Positions 24,619 through 34,145 are shown, counted from the stretch's first letter. The stretch: 64,000 nt of DNA from Marifrigoribacter sp965178585 (GCA_965178585.1 OZ238267.1:2852001-2916000), one strand, 5' to 3'. Program-made: numbers and translations. The notes: a model not told the origin generated them from the letters alone.

Positions 24619-25797
24619 ATGAAACCAGATTTATTTGAAGCTCCTGATTATTATCAATTAGACGAGTTATTAACTGACGAACATAAATTAATCCGTGATG
24701 CTGCAAGAGAGTGGGTAAAACGTGATGTATCTCCAATTATAGAAGAATATGCTCAAAAAGCAGAATTTCCTCATCAAATTGTGAATGGATTAGCAGAAAT
24801 AGGTGCATTTGGCCCTTATATCCCAATGGAATATGGTGGTGCTGGGTTGGACCAAATTTCTTACGGACTCATCATGCAAGAAATTGAACGAGGAGATAGT
24901 GGTGTAAGAAGTACTGCTAGTGTACAATCTTCATTAGTAATGTATCCAATATGGAAATATGGTAATGAGGAACAACGAATGAAATATTTACCTAAACTTG
25001 CTTCTGGTGAACATATTGGATGTTTTGGATTAACAGAACCAGACTATGGTTCTAATCCTGGAGGAATGGTAACCAATTTTAAAGATATGGGAGATCATTA
25101 TCTTTTAAATGGTGCTAAAATGTGGATTAGTAATGCTCCTTTTGCAGATATTGCAGTAGTTTGGGCTAAAAATGAAGAAGGAAGAATTCACGGTTTAGTT
25201 GTAGAAAGAGGTATGGAGGGATTCTCTACACCTGAAACACATAACAAATGGTCACTTCGAGCTTCAGCAACTGGAGAGTTAATATTTGATAATGTTAAAA
25301 TTCCTAAGGAAAATTTATTACCAAACAAATCTGGTTTAGGAGCTCCTCTTGGTTGTTTAGATTCTGCACGATACGGAATTGCTTGGGGTGCTATCGGAGC
25401 AGCAATGGATTGTTACGATACAGCTTTAAGATATAGTAAAGAACGAATTCAATTTGGAAAACCAATTGGTCAGTTTCAATTACAACAAAAGAAATTAGCG
25501 GAGATGATTACTGAAATCACCAAAGCCCAATTATTAACTTGGCGTTTAGGTGTTCTAAGAAATGAAGACAAAGCAACAACGGCTCAAATCTCAATGGCAA
25601 AAAGAAACAATGTAGATATGGCTATCAATATTGCTCGTGAAGCAAGACAAATGTTAGGTGGAATGGGAATTACGGGAGAATATTCTATCATGCGTCATTC
25701 AATGAATTTAGAAAGTGTAATTACTTATGAAGGAACACACGATATCCATTTATTAATTACAGGAATGGATGTTACAGGATTAAATGCTTTTAAATAG
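24619..25797 (+). CDS. Acyl-CoA dehydrogenase (glutaryl-CoA dehydrogenase-like)
   Basis: This 392-residue flavoenzyme shows the acyl-CoA dehydrogenase order. There is an N-terminal helical domain, then CFGLTEPDYGSNPGGM and KMWISNAPFADIAVVWA around the FAD site, and a C-terminal domain with the catalytic glutamate in YEGTHDIHLLITG. The GMEGFSTPE and QMLGGMGITGEYS phrases are close to glutaryl-CoA dehydrogenases, which oxidise and decarboxylate glutaryl-CoA to crotonyl-CoA. A general acyl-CoA substrate is possible. The ATG at 24619 is chosen because a -7 box occupies 24593-24600. It ends at a strong bidirectional terminator. Confidence 0.93.
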   Translation: MKPDLFEAPDYYQLDELLTDEHKLIRDAAREWVKRDVSPIIEEYAQKAEFPHQIVNGLAEIGAFGPYIPMEYGGAGLDQISYGLIMQEIERGDSGVRSTASVQSSLVMYPIWKYGNEEQRMKYLPKLASGEHIGCFGLTEPDYGSNPGGMVTNFKDMGDHYLLNGAKMWISNAPFADIAVVWAKNEEGRIHGLVVERGMEGFSTPETHNKWSLRASATGELIFDNVKIPKENLLPNKSGLGAPLGCLDSARYGIAWGAIGAAMDCYDTALRYSKERIQFGKPIGQFQLQQKKLAEMITEITKAQLLTWRLGVLRNEDKATTAQISMAKRNNVDMAINIAREARQMLGGMGITGEYSIMRHSMNLESVITYEGTHDIHLLITGMDVTGLNAFK

Positions 25798-25821
25798 GCT
25801 TTATAATTCACTAGAAAATTA

Positions 25822-25853
25822 AAATCCGGCTAGTTTATAACTAGTCGGATTTT
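25822..25853. terminator. Bidirectional terminator between acyl-CoA dehydrogenase and LRR gene
   Basis: A 12-base stem AAATCCGGCTAG/CTAGTCGGATTT (one G-T pair) with A and T runs outside lies between the convergent genes. It overlaps the last codons of the LRR protein. Confidence 0.9.
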
Positions 25854-25855
25854 TT

Positions 25856-27094
25856 TTATTGCTTTATAATTTTCTTTGACACAAGCCCTTTATTTGTTTC
25901 TATCTGCAAAAGTAATAGACCCGTAGCTAGGTTTGATATGTCTATTTGATTTGAAGGATTGTCTTGTTCCAATACAAGCTTCCCTAAAACATCATAAACT
26001 TTTACAGTATCTATATTAAAATCACTTTCATTGTATAGCATTATTACATCTTTAGCTGGGTTTGGATATATAGATAATTGAGATTCTAATGCTTCTTCTA
26101 TTCCAAGGTTACAATCTTCGCTATATATTGCTGTTTCATCTTTACACCAACCTGAACTTCCACTACTATTACAAACCTGACTATTTGCGTAAGCAACATC
26201 ATCTACTTGTATGCAAGTAAGATTAGGGTTCTCTTGAGCCCACATTCTTGTTACATTAATATTATTACCATTTCTAAAATCTATATTAGATAATAATGTG
26301 TTGGTACAATAAAGCCTATATAATTCTTCATTCTGAGATAAGTCTAAATTACCTGTCAATGGATTATCCCAACAAGTTAATTGTTTTAATACTTGATTAA
26401 AACTAAAGTTTAAGTTAGAAATATTATTATGAGAAATTGATAAATCTAATAAATTAAGATTTTGAGAAACGTCTATTTCACTAAGGTTATTATTACTCAA
26501 TTTACATACTTGTAAATTAATATTCTGGCTTATATCTAAATTATTTAGCTCATTTTCACCTGCTTCCAAATATGTTAATCCACTATTTTGGCTTAAGTCT
26601 AAATTTTGAATTAAATTATTATAGCATATTAATTCTATAAGACTAATATTTTGTGTTACATCTAATTCAGATAAATCATTTGAGGTACAATTAACGTAGA
26701 TTAAACTAGGGTTTTGTGATATGTTTAATGATGAAATTAAGTTTTGACTACAAATTAAATTTTCTAATTGTGGGCTATTAGACAAATCCAACTCAGTTAT
26801 ATTATTAAAAACAATTATTAAAGATTTTAACCCTATAAAAGCTTCTATTCCTTCTAAAGAATCAATATTTTGACCAGAAATCACCAAATGTACTATAGCT
26901 TCTGCTTCACTTACTTGAATCTCACCATCATTATTAACATCTGCATCCCATTCTGGATTTTCTTGGAATCCCGAAGCTACACAAAGAGTATTAACTAATG
27001 CGTTTTTAAAATTAGCATCTGGAATATTTACAATTTGAGCATTACTAAAAGTAAAAACAAACAAGGTAATAAAGAGAACGTATAGATTTTTCAT
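25856..27094 (-). CDS. Secreted leucine-rich-repeat protein with T9SS type A domain
   Basis: The 412-residue protein has a signal peptide (YVLFITLFVFTFSNAQ) and a calcium-loop-like segment DADVNNDGEIQVSEAEA (about 50-66). About ten leucine-rich repeats of the pattern LDxSQNxxLxxLxCxxNxLxx follow. The T9SS type A domain at the end (SIYPNPAKDVIML, VYDVLGKLVLEQ, VSKKIIKQ) directs export and surface attachment. The LRR region probably binds protein or polysaccharide. Its sorting domain is strikingly close to that of the FG-GAP protein at 7.5 kb. Confidence 0.88.
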   Translation of the reverse strand: MKNLYVLFITLFVFTFSNAQIVNIPDANFKNALVNTLCVASGFQENPEWDADVNNDGEIQVSEAEAIVHLVISGQNIDSLEGIEAFIGLKSLIIVFNNITELDLSNSPQLENLICSQNLISSLNISQNPSLIYVNCTSNDLSELDVTQNISLIELICYNNLIQNLDLSQNSGLTYLEAGENELNNLDISQNINLQVCKLSNNNLSEIDVSQNLNLLDLSISHNNISNLNFSFNQVLKQLTCWDNPLTGNLDLSQNEELYRLYCTNTLLSNIDFRNGNNINVTRMWAQENPNLTCIQVDDVAYANSQVCNSSGSSGWCKDETAIYSEDCNLGIEEALESQLSIYPNPAKDVIMLYNESDFNIDTVKVYDVLGKLVLEQDNPSNQIDISNLATGLLLLQIETNKGLVSKKIIKQ

Positions 27095-27236
27095 AATTAA
27101 GGTTCTTTTTTATAAATCAATAAAACGCCTCAACTATGCGGGGGAGAAATAAAAAAAAATATTTCGCTAGTTGTATAAGTCTTGCTAAGATATTGAAAAC
27201 AACTCAATTTTCAATATGGTTATTATATGATTCATA

Positions 27237-27274
27237 AAAAATCCTTTTAGGTTTTAAAACCTAAAAGGATTTTT
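27237..27274 (-). terminator. Terminator of the acyl-CoA carboxylase operon
   Basis: A 38-base perfect palindrome with arms of the type AAAATCCTTTTAGGTTTT lies just beyond the carboxylase beta stop codon, with a T run on the outgoing strand. It is the longest perfect dyad in the window. Confidence 0.9.
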
Positions 27275-27298
27275 AATTTCAATTAAGCATAAATTAAT

Positions 27299-28843
27299 CT
27301 ATAATGGAATATTTCCGTGTTTACGTTTTGGTCTATCCACTACTTTTCCTTCCAGCATTTGGAATGCTTTAATTAATTTTCTTCGAGTGTTTTTAGGATA
27401 GATTACTTCATCAATAAAACCTCTTCTAGCAGCTCTGTATGGATCTGCAAATTTATAGGCATACTCCTCTTCTTTTTCTTTCCATTTCTCTTCAGGATTT
27501 TCTGCTGCAGCGATTTCTCTTCTAAAAATAATTTCAGCTGCTCCTTTTGCTCCCATAACTGCAATTTCAGCCGTTGGCCAAGCAAAATTAAAATCAGCTC
27601 CAATGTGTTTAGAGTTCATTACATCATAAGCTCCTCCATAAGCTTTACGAGTAATTAAAGTCACTTTAGGTACGGTCGCTTCACTTAAAGCATATAATAA
27701 TTTAGCACCATTGGTAATAATACCATTCCACTCTTGATCGGTTCCTGGAAGGAATCCTGGTACATCTACCAATACTAATAAAGGAATATTAAAACTATCA
27801 CAGAAACGTGTAAATCGAGCCCCTTTTACAGAACTGTCTACATCTAAACAACCTGCTAAAAACATAGGCTGATTTGCTACAATACCAACACTTCTACCCG
27901 CAATTCTTGCAAATCCAACAATGATGTTTTCTGCAAAATCTTTATGAATTTCAAAAAACGAATCTTCATCTATAATTTCGTCAATCACCGTATGCATATC
28001 GTAAGGAACCGTAGAACTTTCAGGGATAATATCTTTTAATCCTTCTCTTAATTCTTCTCCAATGGTATAAGGAAGTTTTTTTGCTGTTTCCTTATTGTTT
28101 TGTGGCATATAAGAAAGCAACTTTTTAACATCCTCTAAACAAAGTACATCATTTGCCGAAGTTACATGAGTTACCCCAGATTTTGAAGAATGGGTACTTG
28201 CTCCACCAAGTTCTTCAGCAGTAACCACCTCATTGGTTACCGTTTTTACCACATTAGGCCCCGTTACAAACATATAACTCGTGTTTTCTACCATTAAGGT
28301 GAAATCGGTTATTGCAGGAGAATACACAGCTCCACCAGCACAAGGCCCCATAATTGCAGAAAGTTGTGGAATCACACCTGATGCTGAAACATTTCTATGA
28401 AAGATATCTGCATAACCTCCCAATGATTTTACACCATCTTGTATTCTAGCACCTCCAGAATCATTTAGTCCAATAATAGGAGCTCCTACTTTTACTGCAA
28501 GGTCCATTACTTTACATATTTTTTCGGCGTGTGTTTCAGATAATGCTCCACCAAAAACTGTAAAATCTTGAGCGAATACATAAACCAATCTTCCTTCGAT
28601 AGTACCATAACCAGTTACTACACCATCACCAAAGAATTGTTGTTCTTCCATTCCAAACTCTACAGTTCTGTGAGTAACTAATACTCCCATTTCTTCAAAA
28701 GAGTTTTCGTCTAATAGATATTCTATACGCTCGCGAGCTGTTAGTTTTTTCTTAGCATGTTGCTTCTCTATTCTTTTTTCTCCTCCTCCTAAATGTGCTA
28801 AGGCAACTCTTTTATCTAATCTTTTAATTTTATCGTCCATCAT
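27299..28843 (-). CDS. Acyl-CoA carboxylase beta (carboxyltransferase) subunit, probably propionyl-CoA
   Basis: This 514-residue carboxyltransferase has the crotonase-like double domain of PccB/MmdA proteins. DFTVFGGALSETHAEKI, GLNDSGGARIQDGV and GPCAGGAVYSPA lie in the N-terminal half; DVPGFLPGTDQEWNGI, ITRKAYGGAYDVM and a terminal KHGNIPL follow. Length and motifs favour propionyl-CoA (or methylmalonyl-CoA) over acetyl-CoA. It is the last gene of a three-gene operon with biotin carboxylase and biotin carrier. The product (S)-methylmalonyl-CoA would flow to succinyl-CoA. The propionyl-CoA synthetase-like gene at 41 kb fits this role. Confidence 0.93.
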   Translation of the reverse strand: MMDDKIKRLDKRVALAHLGGGEKRIEKQHAKKKLTARERIEYLLDENSFEEMGVLVTHRTVEFGMEEQQFFGDGVVTGYGTIEGRLVYVFAQDFTVFGGALSETHAEKICKVMDLAVKVGAPIIGLNDSGGARIQDGVKSLGGYADIFHRNVSASGVIPQLSAIMGPCAGGAVYSPAITDFTLMVENTSYMFVTGPNVVKTVTNEVVTAEELGGASTHSSKSGVTHVTSANDVLCLEDVKKLLSYMPQNNKETAKKLPYTIGEELREGLKDIIPESSTVPYDMHTVIDEIIDEDSFFEIHKDFAENIIVGFARIAGRSVGIVANQPMFLAGCLDVDSSVKGARFTRFCDSFNIPLLVLVDVPGFLPGTDQEWNGIITNGAKLLYALSEATVPKVTLITRKAYGGAYDVMNSKHIGADFNFAWPTAEIAVMGAKGAAEIIFRREIAAAENPEEKWKEKEEEYAYKFADPYRAARRGFIDEVIYPKNTRRKLIKAFQMLEGKVVDRPKRKHGNIPL

Positions 28844-28846
28844 AAC

Positions 28847-30289
28847 TTATTCTGTAATTATTTGTAACCTCTTCTTATCTTCTAAATATTGTTTAACAGC
28901 TATTAATGAAGCTATTCGTGCTTCTTTTTTAGCTGCATCTTCTAAAGCTTCTGGGGAATAATAATCCTTCACAAAGTGTGTGTTAAAATTTCCAGAGGTA
29001 AAGGCTTCGTGTTCACAAACAAACTTACCAAATGGTAAGGTCGTTTCTACTCCAACAACATGATAATCATTGATTGCTTTTATCATTAATTGAATAGCTT
29101 CATCTCGGGTTTTTCCATAGGTTACTAATTTTGATAACATTGGATCGTAATATATTGGAATATCTTGTCCTTCCTCAAAACCATTATCTACTCTTATATT
29201 GTTACCTATAGGTAATTTATAAACCTCTAAATGACCTACACTAGGTGAAAAATTATTTAATGGATCTTCAGCATAAACTCTCAATTCTACTGCGTGTCCA
29301 TTAATCTTTAAATCTTCTTGTTTAATCGTAAGTGCTTCACCACGTGCAATTCTAATTTGTAGTTCCACTAAATCTAAGCCAGTAATTAATTCAGTAACAG
29401 GATGCTCAACTTGTAATCTGGTATTCATTTCCAGAAAGTAAAAGTTTAGTTGATCGTCAATTAAAAACTCGACTGTACCTGCTCCTAAGTAATCGCAGGA
29501 TTTTGCTACATTTACTGCAGCCTCTCCCATTTTTTTTCTAAGCTCAGGTGTTAATACTGAAGATGGTGCTTCTTCAACTACTTTTTGATGTCGACGTTGA
29601 ATACTACATTCTCTTTCAAATAATGAAAGAGTATTTCCAAAACTATCTGCCATCACTTGAATTTCAATATGTCTAGGTGACGAAATGTATTTTTCAATAA
29701 AAACAGATCCATTACCGAAAGCAGAAGTTGCTTCACTAACCGCATGCTTCATTTCCTTTTCTAAATCCTCTTCTTTATTAACTACTCTCATACCTTTTCC
29801 ACCACCACCTGCAGATGCTTTTATTAAAATTGGGTACCCAATTTCATCTGCCATAGATTTGGCAATATCAATCTCGGTAATGGCTTGATCGAATCCAGGA
29901 ACCATAGGAATATCGTATAATTTAACCGCATCTTTTGCAGCTAATTTATCGCCCATTGTTTTTATAGATTGTGATTTTGGCCCAATAAAGATGATTCCAT
30001 TTTTTTCTACTTCTTCTGCAAAATCCGCATTTTCACTTAAAAAACCATAACCTGGATGGATCCCATCAACATTCAATTCTTTTGCAACTTCAATAATTTT
30101 CGATCCTACTAAATAAGATTGATTTGAAGGTGGCTCACCAATACAAACTGCTTCGTCTGCAAATTTCACGTGTAATGAATTACGGTCGATCGTTGAATAA
30201 ACAGCTACCGTTTTTATACCCATTTTACGAGCTGTTTGCATCACTCTTATGGCAATTTCTCCTCTATTTGCTACTAATATTTTTTTCAT
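28847..30289 (-). CDS. accC: Biotin carboxylase subunit
   Basis: The 480-residue ATP-grasp enzyme has the biotin carboxylase N-terminus (MKKILVANRGEIAIRVMQTARKMG), the ATP-binding glycine loop KASAGGGGKGMRVV (about 160), ERECSIQRRHQKVVEEAPS and the catalytic EMNTRLQVEHPVTE (about 285). It carboxylates biotin on the carrier protein using bicarbonate and ATP. It lies three bases before the carboxyltransferase and six bases after the carrier gene, so it most likely belongs to the acyl-CoA carboxylase rather than to fatty-acid synthesis, although it could serve both. Confidence 0.95.
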   Translation of the reverse strand: MKKILVANRGEIAIRVMQTARKMGIKTVAVYSTIDRNSLHVKFADEAVCIGEPPSNQSYLVGSKIIEVAKELNVDGIHPGYGFLSENADFAEEVEKNGIIFIGPKSQSIKTMGDKLAAKDAVKLYDIPMVPGFDQAITEIDIAKSMADEIGYPILIKASAGGGGKGMRVVNKEEDLEKEMKHAVSEATSAFGNGSVFIEKYISSPRHIEIQVMADSFGNTLSLFERECSIQRRHQKVVEEAPSSVLTPELRKKMGEAAVNVAKSCDYLGAGTVEFLIDDQLNFYFLEMNTRLQVEHPVTELITGLDLVELQIRIARGEALTIKQEDLKINGHAVELRVYAEDPLNNFSPSVGHLEVYKLPIGNNIRVDNGFEEGQDIPIYYDPMLSKLVTYGKTRDEAIQLMIKAINDYHVVGVETTLPFGKFVCEHEAFTSGNFNTHFVKDYYSPEALEDAAKKEARIASLIAVKQYLEDKKRLQIITE

Positions 30290-30295
30290 ATCTTC

Positions 30296-30781
30296 TTATT
30301 CAAACTCAATTAACAACTGTCCTTTTTCTACGGTATTTCCATCCGCAACCAATACGTTCTTTACCACTCCGTCACTTGGAGACACCAAAGAACTTTCCAT
30401 TTTCATTGCTTCTAACACCACTAATGCATCATCTTCTGATACCTCTTGACCAACCTTCACATTGACACTTAAAACTACTCCAGGCATTGGCGCCTTAATT
30501 AATTTTACGTTTTTTGAAGACCCTGTTGAGAATCCCATATTTTTAATCAATTGATCCAATTGATTTTCAACAGAAACGTTATAAACAGAACCGTTAACCT
30601 TTACAGCATAAGCTCTTTTATTAAAGTCAGAATCTACAATTTCTCCCCGATAAGATTGGTTGTCTTCAAGCAAATGGTATTCCTTTTCTTTTAATTTTAC
30701 AACATCAAGAGAAAGAATTTCTTCCTTGGAAATATCAAGCTCCCATTTAGAATTAACTTTTACTTTAAAATTATTCTTCAT
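30296..30781 (-). CDS. Biotin carboxyl carrier subunit of the acyl-CoA carboxylase
   Basis: This 161-residue protein has an N-terminal beta-rich region (about 1-75) and a C-terminal biotinyl domain with the biotin-accepting lysine in EAMKMESS (Lys127). APMPGVVLSV and GDALVVLEAM-like phrases (here EDDALVVLEAM) confirm the fold. In three-gene carboxylases of Bacteroidetes this subunit links the biotin carboxylase and carboxyltransferase encoded immediately downstream. It is first in the operon. The 135-base upstream region includes the palindrome TGACTTAAGTCA. Confidence 0.92.
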   Translation of the reverse strand: MKNNFKVKVNSKWELDISKEEILSLDVVKLKEKEYHLLEDNQSYRGEIVDSDFNKRAYAVKVNGSVYNVSVENQLDQLIKNMGFSTGSSKNVKLIKAPMPGVVLSVNVKVGQEVSEDDALVVLEAMKMESSLVSPSDGVVKNVLVADGNTVEKGQLLIEFE

Positions 30782-30850
30782 ATTGTTTATATTTTGTGAA
30801 ATTTAACCTTATTAACATGCAAAGGTTTGTCTTTTTTGGTTCAAAAAGAC

Positions 30851-30862
30851 TGACTTAAGTCA
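30851..30862. promoter_or_regulatory. Palindrome upstream of the carboxylase operon
   Basis: TGACTTAAGTCA is a perfect 12-base palindrome 69 bases before the carrier-subunit start codon, in the gap behind the exonuclease gene. It is placed where an operator would be. No regulator can be named. Confidence 0.35.
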
Positions 30863-30916
30863 TTATTAATGAAAAAAATCTCATTATTTATATTTATTTT
30901 TTTAGCGTTCTTTTTT

Positions 30917-31585
30917 TTAAAGTAATCCATTCTTTTTTCTATAAAATAACAAGTCGTTAAGTGTGAAATTTTTTGACTTAATTAGGTTTTCTTTGATTTT
31001 TAAAAAAAGAATTGAAGTGATAAAAGCATCACCCGATGCCGTATGTCTATCGTGCTTTTTAATATTAAACAAGTCACATAATTCATCTAACCCATAATGT
31101 TTATCTTCATTTTTATCAAAGTTTGTTTTTTTAAATAAAATTCCAGTATCAATATATTTATTCTTAAGTTTAGGTAATTCTAATCGGAATAAAGCATGGT
31201 TAATCATCGCTACATCAAAAGCAGCATGATGTGCAACTAAAACAGCATCTTTTACATATTCTAAAAAATTAACTACCGCTTCTTTTTCTTTAATTTTTGA
31301 TAAATTTCCTTCTTTTAAAATACCATGTATTTCTACGGTTTCTTTATTAAAAACATCTTGTGAAACATATACTTCAAAATTAGTAGCAACATCTATGGTA
31401 TTACCTAAAACCGAAACACAACCTATGGAAAGAATCCTATCATTTTTAATATCCAACCCTGTAGTTTCAGTATCAAAAACAACAAAACGAGTATTTTGGA
31501 TATCGTTCGGGTTTTTCGACTTAAAATGTTTGATGTAGTTATTCCAAAAGCCCGGATATTTCTTTTTTTTGAACCAGTTTAGCAT
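30917..31585 (-). CDS. DnaQ-like 3'-5' exonuclease
   Basis: The 222-residue protein is a DEDDh exonuclease. Exo I is FVVFDTETTGL (Asp38, Glu40), exo II is VAHHAAFDVAMINH and exo III is HTASGDAFIT. It resembles the DNA polymerase III epsilon family. However, it is coupled to the CBS/DUF294 gene with a gap of a single base and sits in the acetate-uptake neighbourhood rather than with replication genes. The same exonuclease-DUF294-symporter neighbourhood is, from memory, recurrent in gammaproteobacteria, so a role tied to nucleotide signalling or carbon sensing is conceivable but unproven. Confidence 0.9.
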   Translation of the reverse strand: MLNWFKKKKYPGFWNNYIKHFKSKNPNDIQNTRFVVFDTETTGLDIKNDRILSIGCVSVLGNTIDVATNFEVYVSQDVFNKETVEIHGILKEGNLSKIKEKEAVVNFLEYVKDAVLVAHHAAFDVAMINHALFRLELPKLKNKYIDTGILFKKTNFDKNEDKHYGLDELCDLFNIKKHDRHTASGDAFITSILFLKIKENLIKSKNFTLNDLLFYRKKNGLL

Positions 31586-31586
31586 A

Positions 31587-33485
31587 CTACATCATTTGTG
31601 ATAATTGAAACCGAACTTTTATAAGAGTCTGAATTTCCTTAATAGGTCTAAAAGCCGATTTAAGTTTTATTCGATCTGCTTTATTAATTTCCTCCAAGTT
31701 AATATATCTTCCCGAGTTTTTATGTTTTAAGCCCTGCTGAGTTCTAAATTGCAGTAGTATTTTAAAGGATTCGATACAAGATTTGTACAAGTCTTTATTT
31801 TGCGGCTCTAATTCTGCTAATTTATTATATCGTGAAATTGTAGCATTTCGTCCCTTAATATTTTTTGACAAAACCAATAACCTTGCAGCATCAACTAAAG
31901 GCATTAAAGCTCTAGCCTTAATATCGAATTGCTCTTTATGCCCACCAGAATCTTCGACTAAAAATTGTCTGAAAAAGCCTAGTGGCGGAGGATTTTTAAG
32001 CGCGTTTAGTGCTAAAAAGTTTAAAAATATCTCGTAACTATCAATCGATTTAAAAACACTTTTTGACAATTGATCTCCAAGTTCTTTGTTACCATAAACC
32101 AGTTCGAAATCAAAAAAGATACAACTTAGCATGATTTTATCCTCATCTGGATGGGTAATCCAGTTATCAAATTGACTTTTCCATTTGCTTATTGGTAAGC
32201 ACCATTTTGGATTTTTAGCCATCATATCTGCTGGACAAAATTCATAACCCACCTGATTTATTTTATCATTTATTTTAGCGGCTAATTCAAGAAAATAATT
32301 GGTTGTACTTTCTATTTTCTCTTCAGATACATCCTCAAAAACCAAAGCATTATCTTGATCTGTAAGTAATAACTGTTCTTTTCTACCCTGACTTCCTAAT
32401 GCCAACCAACCAAAAGAAACAGGTGGTTGTTCTTCCATTTCTAAAACTGAAAACTCAATGATTTTTTGAGTAAGAGCATCCGTAATCTTTGAAACGATTT
32501 TAACAATAGTGCTTATAGGAATGCCTTGATTTATATAACCCGTAATTAGTTGTTGAGACTTTATGTTTATTTGATTTAATGCATCAGTATTTTTAGTGCG
32601 TTTAATTTCTTTGAATAAAACGGAAGGGCTAGCTCCGTAAACTAATAAAATATCATGCTCAGACAATACTCCAACTATTTCTGAATCTGAAGTGCCATCT
32701 TTTGTAATACATAAATGAGTGATTTTATTCTGAAGCATTGCAATTTGAGCTTCAGCAACAGATATATCTTCTGAATAAGTAATTATAGGAGAAGACATAA
32801 TTTTTGTTACTTCATCTTCTATTGAGAAAAAACCGGTAGCAACCTTAGTACGCAGATCTTTATCTGTAATGATTCCTAAAGGTTTATTATTTTGAGATAT
32901 AATTATAGAACCCACCCTTTTAGTAGTCATGATTTTAGCAGCTTCTTTAATTGATAAATCAGGACTACAAGCAACTGTGTTTTTTGAAAAACGTATTGAT
33001 TGTATATCTGTAAAGTTGGGAGCTGTTTCTAAATTCTCAAAATTGTTTGTTGCTCCAACTAATTTAGCATGGGGTGTATTTGAAACATAATTGGTCAATA
33101 AAAATTTTGAAGCTTCAATGTTTTCAGAAATTATTTCATCAAAATAAAAGGAAGGAATACTATAAAGTATGCTTTCTTCAATTGCTTTAGCAGTAAGCTT
33201 ATATTTACCTTTACGCATAACTGCACGCAAACCGAAAACATTACCTTCACCACATTTTTCAGTTAAGTTATTTTCTTTTTCACTATACAACCCAACAGCA
33301 CCTTCTTTAATAACATAAAAGCAAGAATTAATTTTTCCTTTCTGATTAAAAACATAATCATCCTTCGACAGATAAATAACTTTTACATTTTTAGAAATAG
33401 TTAATAACTGATCACTCAATAAAGAATTAAACGGAGGGTAGTCTTTTAAAAAATCGAAAATTCTTTCAGCTATAGTATTCTTCAT
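31587..33485 (-). CDS. Cyclic-nucleotide-binding/CBS/DUF294 nucleotidyltransferase-like protein
   Basis: The 632-residue multidomain protein has a cNMP-binding-like N-terminus (about 1-135; DYVFNQKGKINSCFYVIKEGAVGLY) and a CBS-domain pair (about 160-285; SIKEAAKIMTTKRVGSIII, then IVGVLSEHDILLVYG). A DUF294 nucleotidyltransferase domain follows with GSQGRKEQLLLTDQDNALV (about 366-384), and then the DUF294 C-terminal helices. CBS pairs commonly bind adenine nucleotides, so the protein may adjust a nucleotidyl transfer to energy state. It is coupled to the exonuclease gene and divergent from the transporter cluster it appears to belong to. Confidence 0.9.
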   Translation of the reverse strand: MKNTIAERIFDFLKDYPPFNSLLSDQLLTISKNVKVIYLSKDDYVFNQKGKINSCFYVIKEGAVGLYSEKENNLTEKCGEGNVFGLRAVMRKGKYKLTAKAIEESILYSIPSFYFDEIISENIEASKFLLTNYVSNTPHAKLVGATNNFENLETAPNFTDIQSIRFSKNTVACSPDLSIKEAAKIMTTKRVGSIIISQNNKPLGIITDKDLRTKVATGFFSIEDEVTKIMSSPIITYSEDISVAEAQIAMLQNKITHLCITKDGTSDSEIVGVLSEHDILLVYGASPSVLFKEIKRTKNTDALNQINIKSQQLITGYINQGIPISTIVKIVSKITDALTQKIIEFSVLEMEEQPPVSFGWLALGSQGRKEQLLLTDQDNALVFEDVSEEKIESTTNYFLELAAKINDKINQVGYEFCPADMMAKNPKWCLPISKWKSQFDNWITHPDEDKIMLSCIFFDFELVYGNKELGDQLSKSVFKSIDSYEIFLNFLALNALKNPPPLGFFRQFLVEDSGGHKEQFDIKARALMPLVDAARLLVLSKNIKGRNATISRYNKLAELEPQNKDLYKSCIESFKILLQFRTQQGLKHKNSGRYINLEEINKADRIKLKSAFRPIKEIQTLIKVRFQLSQMM

Positions 33486-33679
33486 AAAAATAATTTATTG
33501 AAAGTTGAGAGCTAGGTTTACTTATAAATAAGGATTAAAGTTAATTGTATTTTTATTAATTGACAAAGCCTATTAATAAAAGGTTTTTATAAAAATAACA
33601 CCATGCAATTTACAAGTTTTTTCAATTCAAATTTGTAATATTATAGCTAATTTAATATATTTATGCTAATTTATTATAT

Positions 33680-34099
33680 ATGGCTATTAAATCCTGCCCA
33701 AACTGCCTTTCTACTTCTTATATTAAAGCAGGTATAATTAACAACCGACAACGTTATAAGTGTAAAGATTGCAACTATTATTTCACAGTAAATAAGTTAG
33801 GAAAAAAAATTGATGGATATTACGTTAACAAGGCATTACAACTATATTTAGAAGGATTAACTTATAGAGAAATTGAACGTATATTAGGAGTGTCTCACGT
33901 AAGTATAATGAATTGGGTGAAAAAATATAATATCAAAAGACCTTACAACAGTAATTACCATCCTACATACAAAATATTAAATGCAAATGAACTTGCAAAA
34001 TTCTTCTCTGAAAGTGAAAATTTAATAGATTCTGGTGTTATTGTAACCGCTCTTGGTGATAAGTTTATGCTAATAAAATGGGAACGTTTTAAAGAATAA
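33680..34099 (+). CDS. IS1/InsA-like zinc-ribbon plus helix-turn-helix protein (candidate domesticated regulator)
   Basis: This 139-residue protein has an N-terminal zinc ribbon (CPNC at 6-9, CKDC at 28-31) and a helix-turn-helix, LTYREIERILGVSHVSIMNWVKKY (60-83), as in the DNA-binding half of IS1-type transposases. No catalytic DDE domain, inverted repeats or second transposase frame is present. The C-terminus (residues 90-139) is unlike transposase and contains VTALGDKFMLIKW. It stands between the divergent DUF294 gene and the porin-symporter genes, which suggests a transcription factor for the short-chain-acid module. That function is inference. Confidence 0.75.
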   Translation: MAIKSCPNCLSTSYIKAGIINNRQRYKCKDCNYYFTVNKLGKKIDGYYVNKALQLYLEGLTYREIERILGVSHVSIMNWVKKYNIKRPYNSNYHPTYKILNANELAKFFSESENLIDSGVIVTALGDKFMLIKWERFKE

Positions 34100-34145
34100 C
34101 TATATTTAATTACCATATTAGTATACTACTTTATTGTTTACTCAT

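Noticed and set aside
27237..27274. Long perfect palindrome as a mobile-element or recombination site
   Set aside because: Its position just after an operon end and the T run mark it as a terminator.
30124..30465. Forward open frame across the biotin carboxylase start
   Set aside because: It lies antisense to two genes with clear motifs and shows no protein-like pattern of its own.
33680..34099. Complete insertion sequence of the IS1 type
   Set aside because: No catalytic frame, terminal inverted repeats or target duplication were found around the zinc-ribbon/HTH gene.
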